From Hevea brasiliensis (taxonomy: Eukaryota > Streptophyta > Magnoliopsida > Malpighiales > Euphorbiaceae), in NCBI RefSeq assembly GCF_030052815.1, contig NC_079507.1, forward strand, positions 14,282,141 to 14,346,140: 64,000 nt of DNA, in the 5' to 3' direction. Below, piece by piece: positions 10,931 to 21,158 of the stretch; position 1 is the first letter of the stretch, and each line of letters begins with the position of its first letter. The notes beneath the pieces were generated by a model. That model had not been told where the DNA came from. It searched no databases and saw nothing but the letters and a program-made list of their open reading frames with translations. Made by a program: the position numbers and the translations under genes.

Positions 10931-11537
10931 TCACTTGTCATTCACAATCCTCATCAACCATTCCAAACGCCTTGCACGTGGAACACCAAAAAATGACCTT
11001 GTTGCTGATGGATTTTTTGAAATGTAACAATAAGCTGTCATCACGAAATCTGGATGGACCCCTATTAATTCCAACTCTGTAAATAACTCTTCCTCTTTAT
11101 AATAATGGGGTCGACCACTTTCAAGAATTGCAAGAGATTTTTCTGCAATGGCATTTCCTCTTTCTAAGACTTTTGACACCCTTTCAATTTCACTATTCAA
11201 CTTTTCATATTGCCTTTCTAACATCTCCATTATTGAAACTTTGCGTTTAGAACCTCTAGAAGAAGTGCCCTGAGAATGAAGTGAAGGTTTAGGACTATTC
11301 ATATTATTATCAGTGACCTCATTAACCCAATTGAACTCACTGTCAAACATTATGACAATTTCAAATGTGTCATTCAAATCAATTTGAGATGAACTTCCCT
11401 CCCGTTGCCAACGTTTAACCTTTTTTCTTGCATTTTTCTGCATATTTACCTGTAGCTCTTTGGTCACCATAAAGCTCATATAGCTTGTCATAATTATTGA
11501 TTAGTGTATGCATCCACTTGTGTGCTTCCAGTTTTTC
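10931..11537 (-). pseudogene. C-terminal exon of a Myb/SANT-like protein (Harbinger ORF1 type), frameshifted
   Basis: From an acceptor (TTTAG|GAAAAA) at about 11537 the minus strand encodes the end of a Myb/SANT-like domain (EAHKWMHTLI, then YELYGDQRATGKY). After a frameshift near 11445 there is an open 150-residue tail rich in Ser, with a coiled-coil-like stretch (ERQYEKLNSEIERVSKVLER) and an end resembling plant Myb/SANT proteins (F-G-V-P-R-A-R-R-L-E-W-L). The N-terminal half of the same domain lies 36 kb away at 47604-47957, separated only by the inserted retrotransposon nest. In PIF/Harbinger elements such a protein is ORF1, which partners the transposase. A host Myb/SANT gene is the alternative. 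Confidence 0.75.
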
Positions 11538-11577
11538 CTAAATTAAAAAAAAATGTCATTTTATTCAGTATACAATT

Positions 11578-11582
11578 ACTTA
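11578..11582. other. left target duplication ACTTA of element C
   Basis: ACTTA lies directly before the LTR start TGTAACACC at 11583 and is repeated at 47514-47518 directly after the LTR end GTGTTACA. This 5-bp duplication defines the outer limits of the nest. Confidence 0.9.
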
Positions 11583-12240
11583 TGTAACACCTTACCCCTC
11601 TGTAAGGTATAACATGATCTCGTAGAATACCTAATGAACTATCGAACTTCACCTACCGATAACTCATTAAGTACACTACAAGGGATTTTAAAACAATTTT
11701 CTTACTTTTTGAAAGTGGTGAGCATTTTCTAATAGGTATTAAATATTTAATTAAAGTTTATTAATTAGTTAAAATTTTTGTCCCTTTTTATTTTTTCGCA
11801 AATTTTAGAAAAATTTCGGCAGAGTACCGTCTGTATTTTGAAAAAACAGTTCTTCAAAAATCTGTAAAAACACTTCCAATAATTATTTTCATAACTCCCA
11901 ACCCAAATCAACTCAAGTCAACATAATTTAATTCAACACAACTCAACCAAAAATTTGTCATCTCAAAATACTTCACAAATTCATTCACGTTGCATATAAT
12001 ACTTAATTTACAAATACAGATCTTAATTTATAAAAAAAAATCTAAAATAACATTATTACAATTTATTGTACAACTGCTCAACTTTTCATTAATACATAAG
12101 ACATTACAATATTTACATCAAATAACTACAAGAGTATAAATAAATACCCGTACAAAAATATTAACGAAGTCCTTGTCAATTTAGCAGCTCACCCTGCTGC
12201 TTTCTCCTTGCCCTTATTTGCGACAGCAAAATAAGCTATC

Positions 12241-12262
12241 ACTGAGTATAAAAATACTCAGT
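12241..12262 (-). promoter_or_regulatory. conserved LTR stem-loop, family I
   Basis: ACTGAGTA-TAAAAA-TACTCAGT: 8-bp perfect arms and a 6-nt loop. On the LTR sense strand it is preceded by TGTGCATC, close to the GTGCACCA seen in other copies. See the findings for covariation between LTR families. Confidence 0.7.
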
Positions 12263-14310
12263 GATGCACAATAAAAATTTGAAATGCAATACATAAAATA
12301 TTCATTGACAAATCACAATTTAAATATTTCACAATTATCAAAACTCATTATAGCACAATTTTGATCAAACAATTTAATAAACATAGTGTTGCCAATTCAT
12401 AGACAACTTAAGCCATGACACAATATTTCCGATCAATGCCGCGTTGTACACCACGAAAAAGCAATTTACAACCCCACTAATTGAAATCAATGAGGGAGAT
12501 GGCTAGCTAACTAATGAGTACTCATCCGATCTACAACCTCAACTGGTAAACCAGAGAGGGAGGAAAATAATCGATCTCAACCCCATAAATGGAGGAGGAA
12601 TAATAAAGCACTGTCATGCTAAGTGTGAATCAGAAATCAATTTAAAATAATTTATTCAAATATTGCATGCAAAATCAAATCAATTTCCAAAGTCACATTT
12701 TCATTCACAAAGTGGCAACACAAAAGTTCTTAAACTCATAATTAACACAAAAATTTCAAGGTGCATACTAAATCAAATTTTCAATGAGAAAATGCTTAAA
12801 TAGGGTTTATTGTGCACAAACCTGATGTGAGTCGCCTCTAGACCTTGACTCAGTTCCTTAGACTTTCTGGGTCTTTTTTAGCTGAAACACGGAATTTATA
12901 GTATCTCAGTATCTTTGCCTCACAATAATTTCAATAATTAATCCCAATATGCTTAAACTTATATTCTTGAAAATTTTCATGTTGGGGTTACTATTCATGG
13001 TACTATTCAAGTCAAAGTATTGACTTTCTTATGCTTAATAGGTATGGAAAATCCAATTATACCCACATACTACATTTTGGTTACCTAACTTATTGGTTTT
13101 GGTTATTTTCTTAAAACTTAAGTCTGTTAGGCATACTTTCAAATTTTCAGTTTTGGTGACCTATTTTACACGGTTTAATTGGTCATGTTGCTGTTAGAAT
13201 TTGACTAAGTTTTCTTCATAGAAATTGTTCCTTATTGTCTTAACTTTATTTCCCTTTTTGAATAACTCCATTTGGAGTTTTGTAACTCAAGTTATAGCCA
13301 TTTAAACATGGCTGGCCGGATTGGCCTAACCCAAATTTTCTGGGCACCAAAACTGGTTCTAGCAGTTTTAGGTCACTAAATTTGGGTGGCTAAATGACTT
13401 GGTTAAGAGCATAATTTGGGTTTGTGTTCTTTATGAAAGTTGTAGGTCTATATCTCAGCTTTCTACTGGTAAAATTTCAGGTCATTTAGATCTGCCTAAC
13501 CCAAGTTATGGCTAAATGAACAAACACTGTTCATTTGGTCATTTTTGTACAGGGCAGAACACCCAATTCCGGATTTGGCCAATTTTTTTACTATGCTATG
13601 GTCACTTTTTGGGCATGATTCCTAAATGAAAAATGTGCCATTTTGTGTCTAGTTTCATTCCCAATTGGCTTCACACCAATTAGGTTGGTAAATTTTCAGT
13701 TTTGATCCTTGAAAGGGACCTTAGTCATGCTGCCTGCATAATGACCATATCCAATCCGAATCTCCATTTGATTCCAACACTTCCAACATACCACAATTGG
13801 TCATACACCATTTTTCAGCTCAAACTAGGTCAAACACACCATTTGACCAATTCTCAAAGTTTTATCTCCCAAACCCTAGGTCCAAAACCCTAACTCACTA
13901 ATTTTGTTACATTTTACTAAATCAAAATATATAAACATACTTTCTCAACTCATTCAAGCTTTCTAACATGTTTAATTCAATCAAACTCATGCAAATCATT
14001 CTCCTATATAGGCTGGCCGAAATTCACATATAGTCCTCCAACAATTGTTTTCTTTTCCATTTTTCATAGTTTCTAAGTTTATTCAACTATAAACATAATA
14101 ATTAAACTAGAAATACAAAGTTTAGCTTACTAACCTTGGTATAGCTTTTCAATTTTCAATTCCTTCAACTTTTTCTTCTTTCTTTCTCCTTTAATCTTCT
14201 TTCCAAGGTTTGCTTATAATTTTTCTTCAAGAAAATTAAAGGATTTATAGGGAAATTTGGTGTTTAGAAAGCTTAAGAATAAGCTTTCATGGAGGAATTT
14301 TGAGAGAAAG

Positions 14311-14313
<3 letters not shown>

Positions 14314-14357
<44 letters not shown>
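14314..14357 (+). repeat. (GA)n microsatellite in the C 3' LTR
   Basis: About 22 GA units. The matching place in the partner LTR (about 46801-46816) has only about 7-8 units, so the tract expanded or shrank after insertion. Confidence 0.9.
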
Positions 14358-14359
<2 letters not shown>

Positions 14360-15056
14360 CAAAAATGGAAGAAGAAAACTAAAATGATTTCCTTTCTTTT
14401 TTTCTTTTCATTTGTGTATATTTATCCATAATTTGACTTAGTCAATTTAAGTAATTAAATTAAAATAAATCATGAAGTCATGCATGATGTCATCTATGTG
14501 ATGTCATTAATCTAATTTCCTTTTCTTTTCTTATTCTTTTATTTTTCCTATACTTCTTTAATTTAATTCCCGATTCTAAAATTTTCTTTTCTTCAATTTT
14601 ATTTGACAGTTAGGTCAGAAGTTAGCTCTAGGGGTCAATTGACCAAATTGCCCCTCGTCGGTTCGACCCGGTTTGTAAATAGTTTAATATTTCTTCCAGA
14701 TCCCTAACCTAATTATTTGACCGGCTTAATAATTCTTTTTTGTGATTTTCTCTTTTCCACTGTGTTTGCAATAGTCCTAAGGACCGCGGTGTCACATTTT
14801 ACGGTTCGAAATTTGAGTTTAAATCGGCCTCGCAATCCTTCCCGAGAAGGTCACCCATCGCTGTGACTCTCGGCTCATTTAACCTCTTATATTCTATTTT
14901 TCTTATTTATACTTAACTAATTGACAATTACTAATTATTTGTGTTCAGGGCTTATCTAGTTGTCTTAGACGTGGTTCTAATCCCCTTAATTATCCGGACC
15001 GACACTGGTCACCGGAATAGTAAAATATACCAGGCTATGCAAATAAGGGTGTTACA

Positions 15057-15072
15057 ATTCTTCCCCCCTTAA
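15057..15072 (-). other. polypurine tract of element C
   Basis: On the minus strand AAGGGGGGAAGAAT abuts the 3' LTR start TGTAACA. It is the expected plus-strand primer site for reverse transcription. Confidence 0.85.
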
Positions 15073-15127
15073 AATAAATTTCGCCTCAAAATTTTACCTA
15101 GTATCAATTTCTGAACAGCTGTGGGTG

Positions 15128-16405
15128 CTATCTCCTCATGTCCTCCTCTCGTTCCCAAGTAGCCTTCTGGCTCGAATGATGGTTCCACATCAGTTTTACC
15201 AACGGTATCTGCTTGTTCCATAGCTGCTTCACCTCATAAGCCAGAATCTCTATGGGTTCTTCTTCATATGTGAGGTCTGGATTCACTTCAATTTCTTCTA
15301 CTGATAGTACATGAGATGGGTCTGATCGATACCTCCTCAACATGGACACATGGAAGACGTTATGTATCTTCTCTAACTCTAGAGGTAGTGCCAAACGATA
15401 CGCCAAAGGACCCACTCTTTCCAGAACCTCATATGGCCCAATGAAACGAGAACTCAGTTTCCCTTTTCTGTCGAATCTCATAATTTTCTTCCAAGGGGAA
15501 ACCTTAAGGAATACTTTGTCACCCACTGCATACTTAATATCCCTTCTCTTCAAATCAATATAGGACTTCTGACAATCTAATACAGTCTTAAGTCGATCTC
15601 TTATTACCCTGATCTTCTCCTTAGTCTGCTGAACAATTTCGGGCCCAATCATTTTCCTTTCACCTACATCATCCCAACATAGGGGAGTTCTGCATTTTCT
15701 GCCATACAAAGCTTCATATGGAGGCATCCCAATGCTTGATTGGTAGTTGTTGTTGTAAGCAAACTCAATCAAAGGCAAGTGTGTGTCCCAGCTGCCCTCA
15801 AATTCAATCACACAAGCCCGTAGCATATCCTCCAAGATCTAAATTACCCTCTCAGACTGGCCATCTATCTGTGGGTGGAATGCAGTACTGAAGTTCAATC
15901 TAGTTCCTAGGGCTCTTTGAAGACTACCCCAGAATCTAGAAGTGAACCTAGGATCTCTATCTGACACAATCGATACTGGCACTCCATACAGTCTTACTAT
16001 CTCATTAATGTATAACTTGGCCAATCTTTCTAAATTGTAGTCCATCCTAACTGATAGAAAATGAACATACTTGGTTAGTCTGTCAACTATGACTCATACT
16101 GCATCATGGCTCTTCTGTATCCTCAAAAGTCCCATCACAAAATCCATTGTTATTCGTTCCCATTTCCATTCCGGTACTAATAGTGGATGTAACAACCCAG
16201 CGGGTACTTGATGCTCTGCCTTTACTTGTTGACAAGTTAGGCATTTGAAAATAAATTCTGCCACATCTCTTTTCATACCCATCCACCAATAATGCTCCTT
16301 TAGCCCTTTATACATTTTTGTACCACCAGGGTGCATGGCAAAAGGAGACTCATGTGCTTTCTTCAAAATGATCTGTCTCAAGTCAACATCATTAGGAATG
16401 CACAT
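15128..16405 (-). pseudogene. element C integrase region with chromo-like C-terminus
   Basis: Three broken minus-strand frames make up the integrase. 16405-16094 holds the zinc-binding part (HESPFAMHPGG, then CLTCQQ) and the first core Asp (ITMDFV). 16045-15839 holds the second Asp (SDRDPRFTS) and the catalytic Glu region (GQSERVI). 15835-15128 holds the C-terminal barrel (LSSRFIGPYEV, HNVFHVSMLR) and a last block ending KATWEREEDMRR that resembles a chromodomain end. Stops at the joins make it non-functional. It would insert the element's DNA copy into the genome. Confidence 0.88.
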
Positions 16406-16411
16406 TCTGCC

Positions 16412-16957
16412 CTAGTGAAGCAGTAGACCATCATTTCTTACTGAGAATTTTGATTTCTTGCCCATTCTGACTTCTTCTAATAGCTTCTGATACTTCTGAT
16501 CATTCTGAGTAGCCATTCTGATCTGATCAATCAACACTGGCTGTACATGCCATGCAACTGCTGTCTGCCCCTCATCATTAATCTCTAAGCTGGCATGTAA
16601 TGATCTCAACTCATGTACCATAGACAAAGGAGTAACTCGTAGACTTGCCATAGTCTTGCGACTTAAGGCGTCAGTCACAACATTAGCTTTCCCTGGCTGA
16701 TAGTCTATCAGATAATCATAGTATTTTATCAACTCTAACCATCTCCTCTGTCTCAAATTCAACTCTTTCTGGGTACCCAAATACTTCAAACTCTTATGAT
16801 CTATGTAGATGTAGCACTTCTCTCCATACAAATAGTGTCTCCAGATCTTAAGAGCAAACACAATAGCTGCAAGCCCCAAGTCATGTGTTGGATAATTCCT
16901 CTCATGCGGTTTCAGCTGGCGTGATGCATAGGCAATGACATTTCGATCTTGCATCAA
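16412..16957 (-). pseudogene. element C RNase H region
   Basis: An open minus-strand frame starts at a Met inside the RNase H domain. It shows [16 protein letters not shown], then [12 protein letters not shown] and [16 protein letters not shown], the standard Ty3/gypsy RNase H series with its acidic residues. It continues to the linker before the integrase zinc-binding part. It is separated from RT and integrase by stops. Confidence 0.88.
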
Positions 16958-17579
16958 TACACAGCCTAACCCATTATGAGAAGCATCACTATAAACTGTA
17001 TATTATTTACCCGGTGTAGGTAAAGTCAGGACTGGAGCCTTAGTCAAACACCTCTTCAATTCATCAAAACTCCGCTGGCATTTATCCGTCCACTGAAATT
17101 TCACATCTTTTTGAAGTAATTTGGTCAATGGAGACGCCAATATAGAGAATCCCTTCACAAACCGATGGTAGTATCCAACTAACCTTAGAAAACTATGAAT
17201 TTCTGTGATATTTTCTGAGTGGCTTCCAATTAAGGACAGCTCCTCGAATAGACCAATATATCATCTATGAACACCACTATAAACTGGTTGAGATATGGTC
17301 TGAAGATAGTGTTCATCAGATCCATAAAAGTAATTGGAGCATTAGTTAACCTGAATGGCATGACCAAGAACTCATAATGGTCATAGCAGGTTTTAAAGGC
17401 AGTTTTAGGAATACTCTGCTCTTGTACTTTCAACTGATAATAACCTGATTTTAGGTCAATTTTGGAGAACACAACTGCACCCCTCAACTGATCAAACAAG
17501 TCATCAATGCGGGGCAATGGGTATCTATTATTTATTGTCACCTTATTCAACTGCCAATAGTTAATACATAAGCGGAAAG
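16958..17579 (-). pseudogene. element C reverse transcriptase, C-terminal part
   Basis: The minus strand from 17579 resumes RT directly after insertion E with [12 protein letters not shown], then [22 protein letters not shown] and the catalytic [12 protein letters not shown] frameshift after the last motif leads into a broken thumb/connection region that joins RNase H. The N-terminal RT part is on the other side of E at 20934-21153. Confidence 0.88.
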
Positions 17580-19005
17580 TGTAACATCCTCCCCGTAGCA
17601 ATTCCGTCGGTCAGAACGTTCGGAAAAATAATTAAACTAAAGTCAGAACCATAATTAACTCAAATATTAATAAGAAAAATTTAGTAAAAATTTTAGAAAT
17701 AAAATACAACCAAGTAAAACGCAGTAGGTGCCCAAGCGATGGGTAATCAGGAGGAAGTTGCGTTCTACGAGGAGCCCTAGACCCAGGGGAAAAATTATAA
17801 AATAATTTTTGGGACTCCAGAGAAGGGTCATTGAGGTTCCTATAGCATTAGAATGCCAAGAAAATATTTAGAAAAATTTTTCAATCGGTACAGACAATTT
17901 TGACCCGTTAAGCCAAACGGAGGGCATTTTGGTCATTTCGCCTTCAGAAGTGATTTTTGGCCGACTTGCCCAGTTGAGTAAATAATTAATATGACATAAA
18001 ATATGAAGAAACATTACTAAAAATGAAATTGGAAATGAGTAGTGGAGGAAAGAAAAGAAAATGAAGAAAAAGGCTTAATAATGACATAAGGTGATGTCAT
18101 TAAAAAGCCACCACCAATCACCATTAAGCTACCATTTGACTAAACCATTAAAAGACATAAAAGGAAGACTAAAGAGGACCAAAAACCAGCAGCCAAAAAC
18201 GTAGAGAGAGGAAGGAGAGGGTTTCCACCATAGCCACCTCCATGAAAGCTCTTTCAAGCTTTAAATTCCATGCTTCCTCACCCTAAAACCCATAAGTCCC
18301 TTCATCAAAAATAAATCCCACACCTTAAACAAGCTCTTGGCAGCCAAGAAGAAGAAAGAAAGTGAAGCTTTCTCAAGCTTGGATTGGCATACAACAAGGT
18401 TAGTGCACATAAATACTCAAATCACCTTTATTCCATGTTAAAGCCTTTAAGTGAGCAAGAATTGGTAACTTAAGTGAATGGAATTTATACTTATGCATGC
18501 CTTCAATTTCGGCAGCCCTAAGGGAGGAAGAATAAGGGAGTGTTTTGATGGTTTTAATGGACTTAACATGAATTGGAGATTATGTTTAAACTATATATTT
18601 ACATAGATGTTGAACTAGTGTGTTAAATTGAGGTTTATGGATAAATTGATTTGAATCTTAGGGTTTGGAAAGGTGAAAGTGTGAATTGGCTTAGGAAATT
18701 GTTAGGGCACATTGTAATGGTCAATTAGTGACCATTTTAGATGTGTTGACCATAAATGGGACTGAAAAATACTATGGCAAGGTGAGGTTGCAGTCGCCCT
18801 ATGGATGATAGGGACTGAAATTTCAGTCCCTTTGCACTGCCATAACTTGGGCTGTGTTAGTCCAATTGGTGTTTGGCCAATTGGACATGAAACTAGGCTT
18901 ATAATGGCACATTTTTGCTGAAGAAACCATGCCCAAAAGACCAAAGCAAGAGGACCAAAACTTGGCCCCAATCCGGATACCCTGCACTGAATTCTGCAGA
19001 ATTGA

Positions 19006-19032
19006 CCAAATGAACAGTAACTGTTCATTTGG
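19006..19032. other. perfect 27-bp palindrome in LTR E
   Basis: Arms CCAAATGAACAGT and ACTGTTCATTTGG are exact reverse complements around a single A. Related imperfect forms occur at matching places in the other LTRs. Confidence 0.85.
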
Positions 19033-19840
19033 CCATAACTCACTGTAGATTTGGTCAATTGGCCTGAAATTTTTACAGAAACAAGTTAAGATATAGAAAA
19101 ACAACTTTCATGAAGGAACCTACCCCAAATTATGGCCAGAACCCATCCAACCAAGTGACTCTAGTTACTGTTTATGCACTATAGATATGGTAATTCTGCA
19201 GATTTGGCAATCCGGCTAGCCTGGGTTTTTGGGCCATATCTGGAGCTACAAAACTCCAAATGGAGTGATTCAAAAAAGGAAATTCAACTAGACAAAATAA
19301 GGAACAACTTTTATATTTTACATTTCTTCAAATTCCAACAGTAACAGTGTCCAATAGAACAGTGAAGTTGACCCACCAAAACTGAAAATTCTGCTAGTAT
19401 TGAGTTACACTTTGGAATGGTATTAACACTTAATGCCAACAAGTTTTAAACACCAAATGTGGTATGTTTGGAGTGCCAAAGTCAATGTACATATTTTCTA
19501 TCCAAAAGTCAACATTTTTGTTGACCAATGAGGTGAATAGTGACACCAAAACCAAAAATTGGCAATTTTGCCAAAATGACCTAAGCTTTGAGAAAGTGAC
19601 CAAAACTAACAAGTTTTAAATGTAAAATGGGGTACATTGGGAGTGTTAAAAGCAATGCACCTATGTTCTATGCAAAAGTCAACTTTTTGTTGACTATTGA
19701 AGTGAATAGTGACATAAAAACTTGAAATTCAAAAATTGAAGAATTCAAAAGTATCAAATGCCCTAGTAGGCCTAATGTGATTGGTTTGGATAGGTTGGCA
19801 TGCCAATAGGGTATTGTTTTAGCAGTACTGCGAAAGGAAA

Positions 19841-19920
19841 GGCTTTTATGCCTGTATTCATGGCTTTATGCCCGTATCCATGGCTTTTATGCCCGTATTC
19901 ATGGCTTTTATACCGATTAT
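19841..19920 (+). repeat. short tandem repeat array in LTR E
   Basis: Four imperfect units of about 20-22 bp built on TATGCCCGTATTCATGGCTT. Matching arrays are in F (43984-44060) and H (61187-61260), and each is followed by the same conserved GC-richer block (CATACGTGGTTGACGTTC and on). Confidence 0.85.
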
Positions 19921-20316
19921 GTGATATCATGGCTTTTTAGCTATACTGACTGCATACGTGGTTGACGTTCTGCGTCCCATGGTATGACGGCCCGAGGCAT
20001 GTCGGCAACGACCCGTTATCCAGTCTAATCGTCCAGTATAGGTTACTTGGGCATGGAAAAGTATAACTGTAAATGAACTGATTGTTAAAGAAAATACGAA
20101 AATTAAATATCAGGAATGATTACGATAGAATACAAAGAAACTCAAGATCATGAAGAAAATAATTAACAAAATGCATGAAGAAGTTAATATCATAAAACGT
20201 AATTAGCCCTCGACTAAACACTAAGTTGGTAATTATTCAGTTCTTATGAACACAATGGCTAAGAAATTATGATTTTTATTTGCATATTATTTCTTTCTAT
20301 TTTATTATTTGCACCA

Positions 20317-20333
20317 CTAAGCTTTATGCTTAG
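20317..20333 (+). promoter_or_regulatory. conserved LTR stem-loop, family II
   Basis: CTAAGC-TTTAT-GCTTAG directly after GCACCA. It lies about 600 bp from the LTR 3' end, the same place as the CTGAGT/ACTCAG form in families I and III. Confidence 0.7.
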
Positions 20334-20933
20334 CGTGTCGCTTTTGCAACGCGTAGGTACTGAAGATTGGACAGAGAGCCAATAGACCACAGATTCGTAA
20401 GGCGCTTCACGCATAGTGTCATGTCACCTCACCGTCTGCGATGCATTGGTAGGACGCTAGATGTCATTTTGGTATTTTGTAATTGATTTTATTTTCTCAT
20501 ATGTATTTGAAACTTATGTAATGTATTTTGATATTCATGTAAATAATGAAAAGTGTGGTTGTAAATGGAAAAGTGAATGTTTATATATGAATTATGCATG
20601 GTATCATATGAGATGGATGAATGAGAACTGAGATTGAACATTGTTGAGAATTTGATAAATGGAGTTGAGATGATGGAAAAGGAAGATCGGAAGTGTTGTT
20701 CACAGTTCAAGAACTGCTTCTCCATTTTTAGATTCATCTGGATTTTCTTTAAAATTTCCGGAACCTCAAAGAAATAATAATTTCGATAAATGGCTTAAAA
20801 TGAATTATATTTCACAAGTTATATTCAAAATTATGATAAAAAAATTAATTAAGATAAAAATAGAGTGCTCGGCACACTGAGTGGCATAACTTGCTCGGCT
20901 ACATTGTAGTCGGGTAAGGGGTGTCACAGAAAG

Positions 20934-21153
20934 TGCCATCCTTCTTCTTTACAAACAACACTGGCGCTCCCCAAGGTGACACACTAGGGCAGATGAAGCC
21001 CTTGTCAAGCAGCTCTTGCAACTGTACTTTCAATTCTTTCAATTCTGTTGGAGCCATTCTATATGGTGTTATGGAGATTGGGTCCACACTAGGCATAACC
21101 TCAATCTCAAACTGCACTTCTCTTTCTAGAGGTAATCCTGGCAATTCATCAGG
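20934..21153 (-). pseudogene. element C PR-RT linker and N-terminal reverse transcriptase
   Basis: The minus strand shows [19 protein letters not shown], then PYRMAP and [20 protein letters not shown], the start of Ty3/gypsy RT fingers. It is cut on both sides by solo LTRs: D upstream (element sense) and E downstream. The reading frame continues cleanly across both when they are ignored. Confidence 0.88.
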
Positions 21154-21158
21154 AAACA

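Larger units (their letters stand above)
11583..15056 (-). repeat. 3' LTR of element C (3474 bp)
   Basis: Reads TGTAACACCC... to ...GGTGTTACA on the minus strand, directly after a polypurine tract. It matches the other LTR of C (40114-47513 with F removed, about 3436 bp) along its length, with roughly 6-7 percent difference in the first 180 bases by eye. It contains the conserved stem-loop at 12241-12262. A large (GA)n tract is found here and not in the partner. Confidence 0.9.
17580..20928 (+). mobile_element. solo LTR E (family II, 3349 bp) inserted in RT of element C
   Basis: Runs from TGTAACATCC to GGTGTCACA, with GAAAG at 17575-17579 and again at 20929-20933. No PBS, polypurine tract or coding domain is inside, so it is read as a solo LTR left by recombination between two LTRs. 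It resembles D, which lies inverted 230 bp away. It carries the ATGCCCG-type tandem repeats (19841-19920), a perfect 27-bp palindrome (19006-19032) and the family II stem-loop (20317-20333). Confidence 0.88.

Noticed and set aside
15342..15563. Plus-strand frame opposite the integrase
   Set aside because: Antisense shadow of the integrase C-terminal domain.
15128..17579. Endogenous pararetrovirus as source of the RT and RNase H
   Set aside because: Integrase, LTRs, a PBS, a polypurine tract and 5-bp duplications are all present, so it is a Ty3/gypsy retrotransposon.
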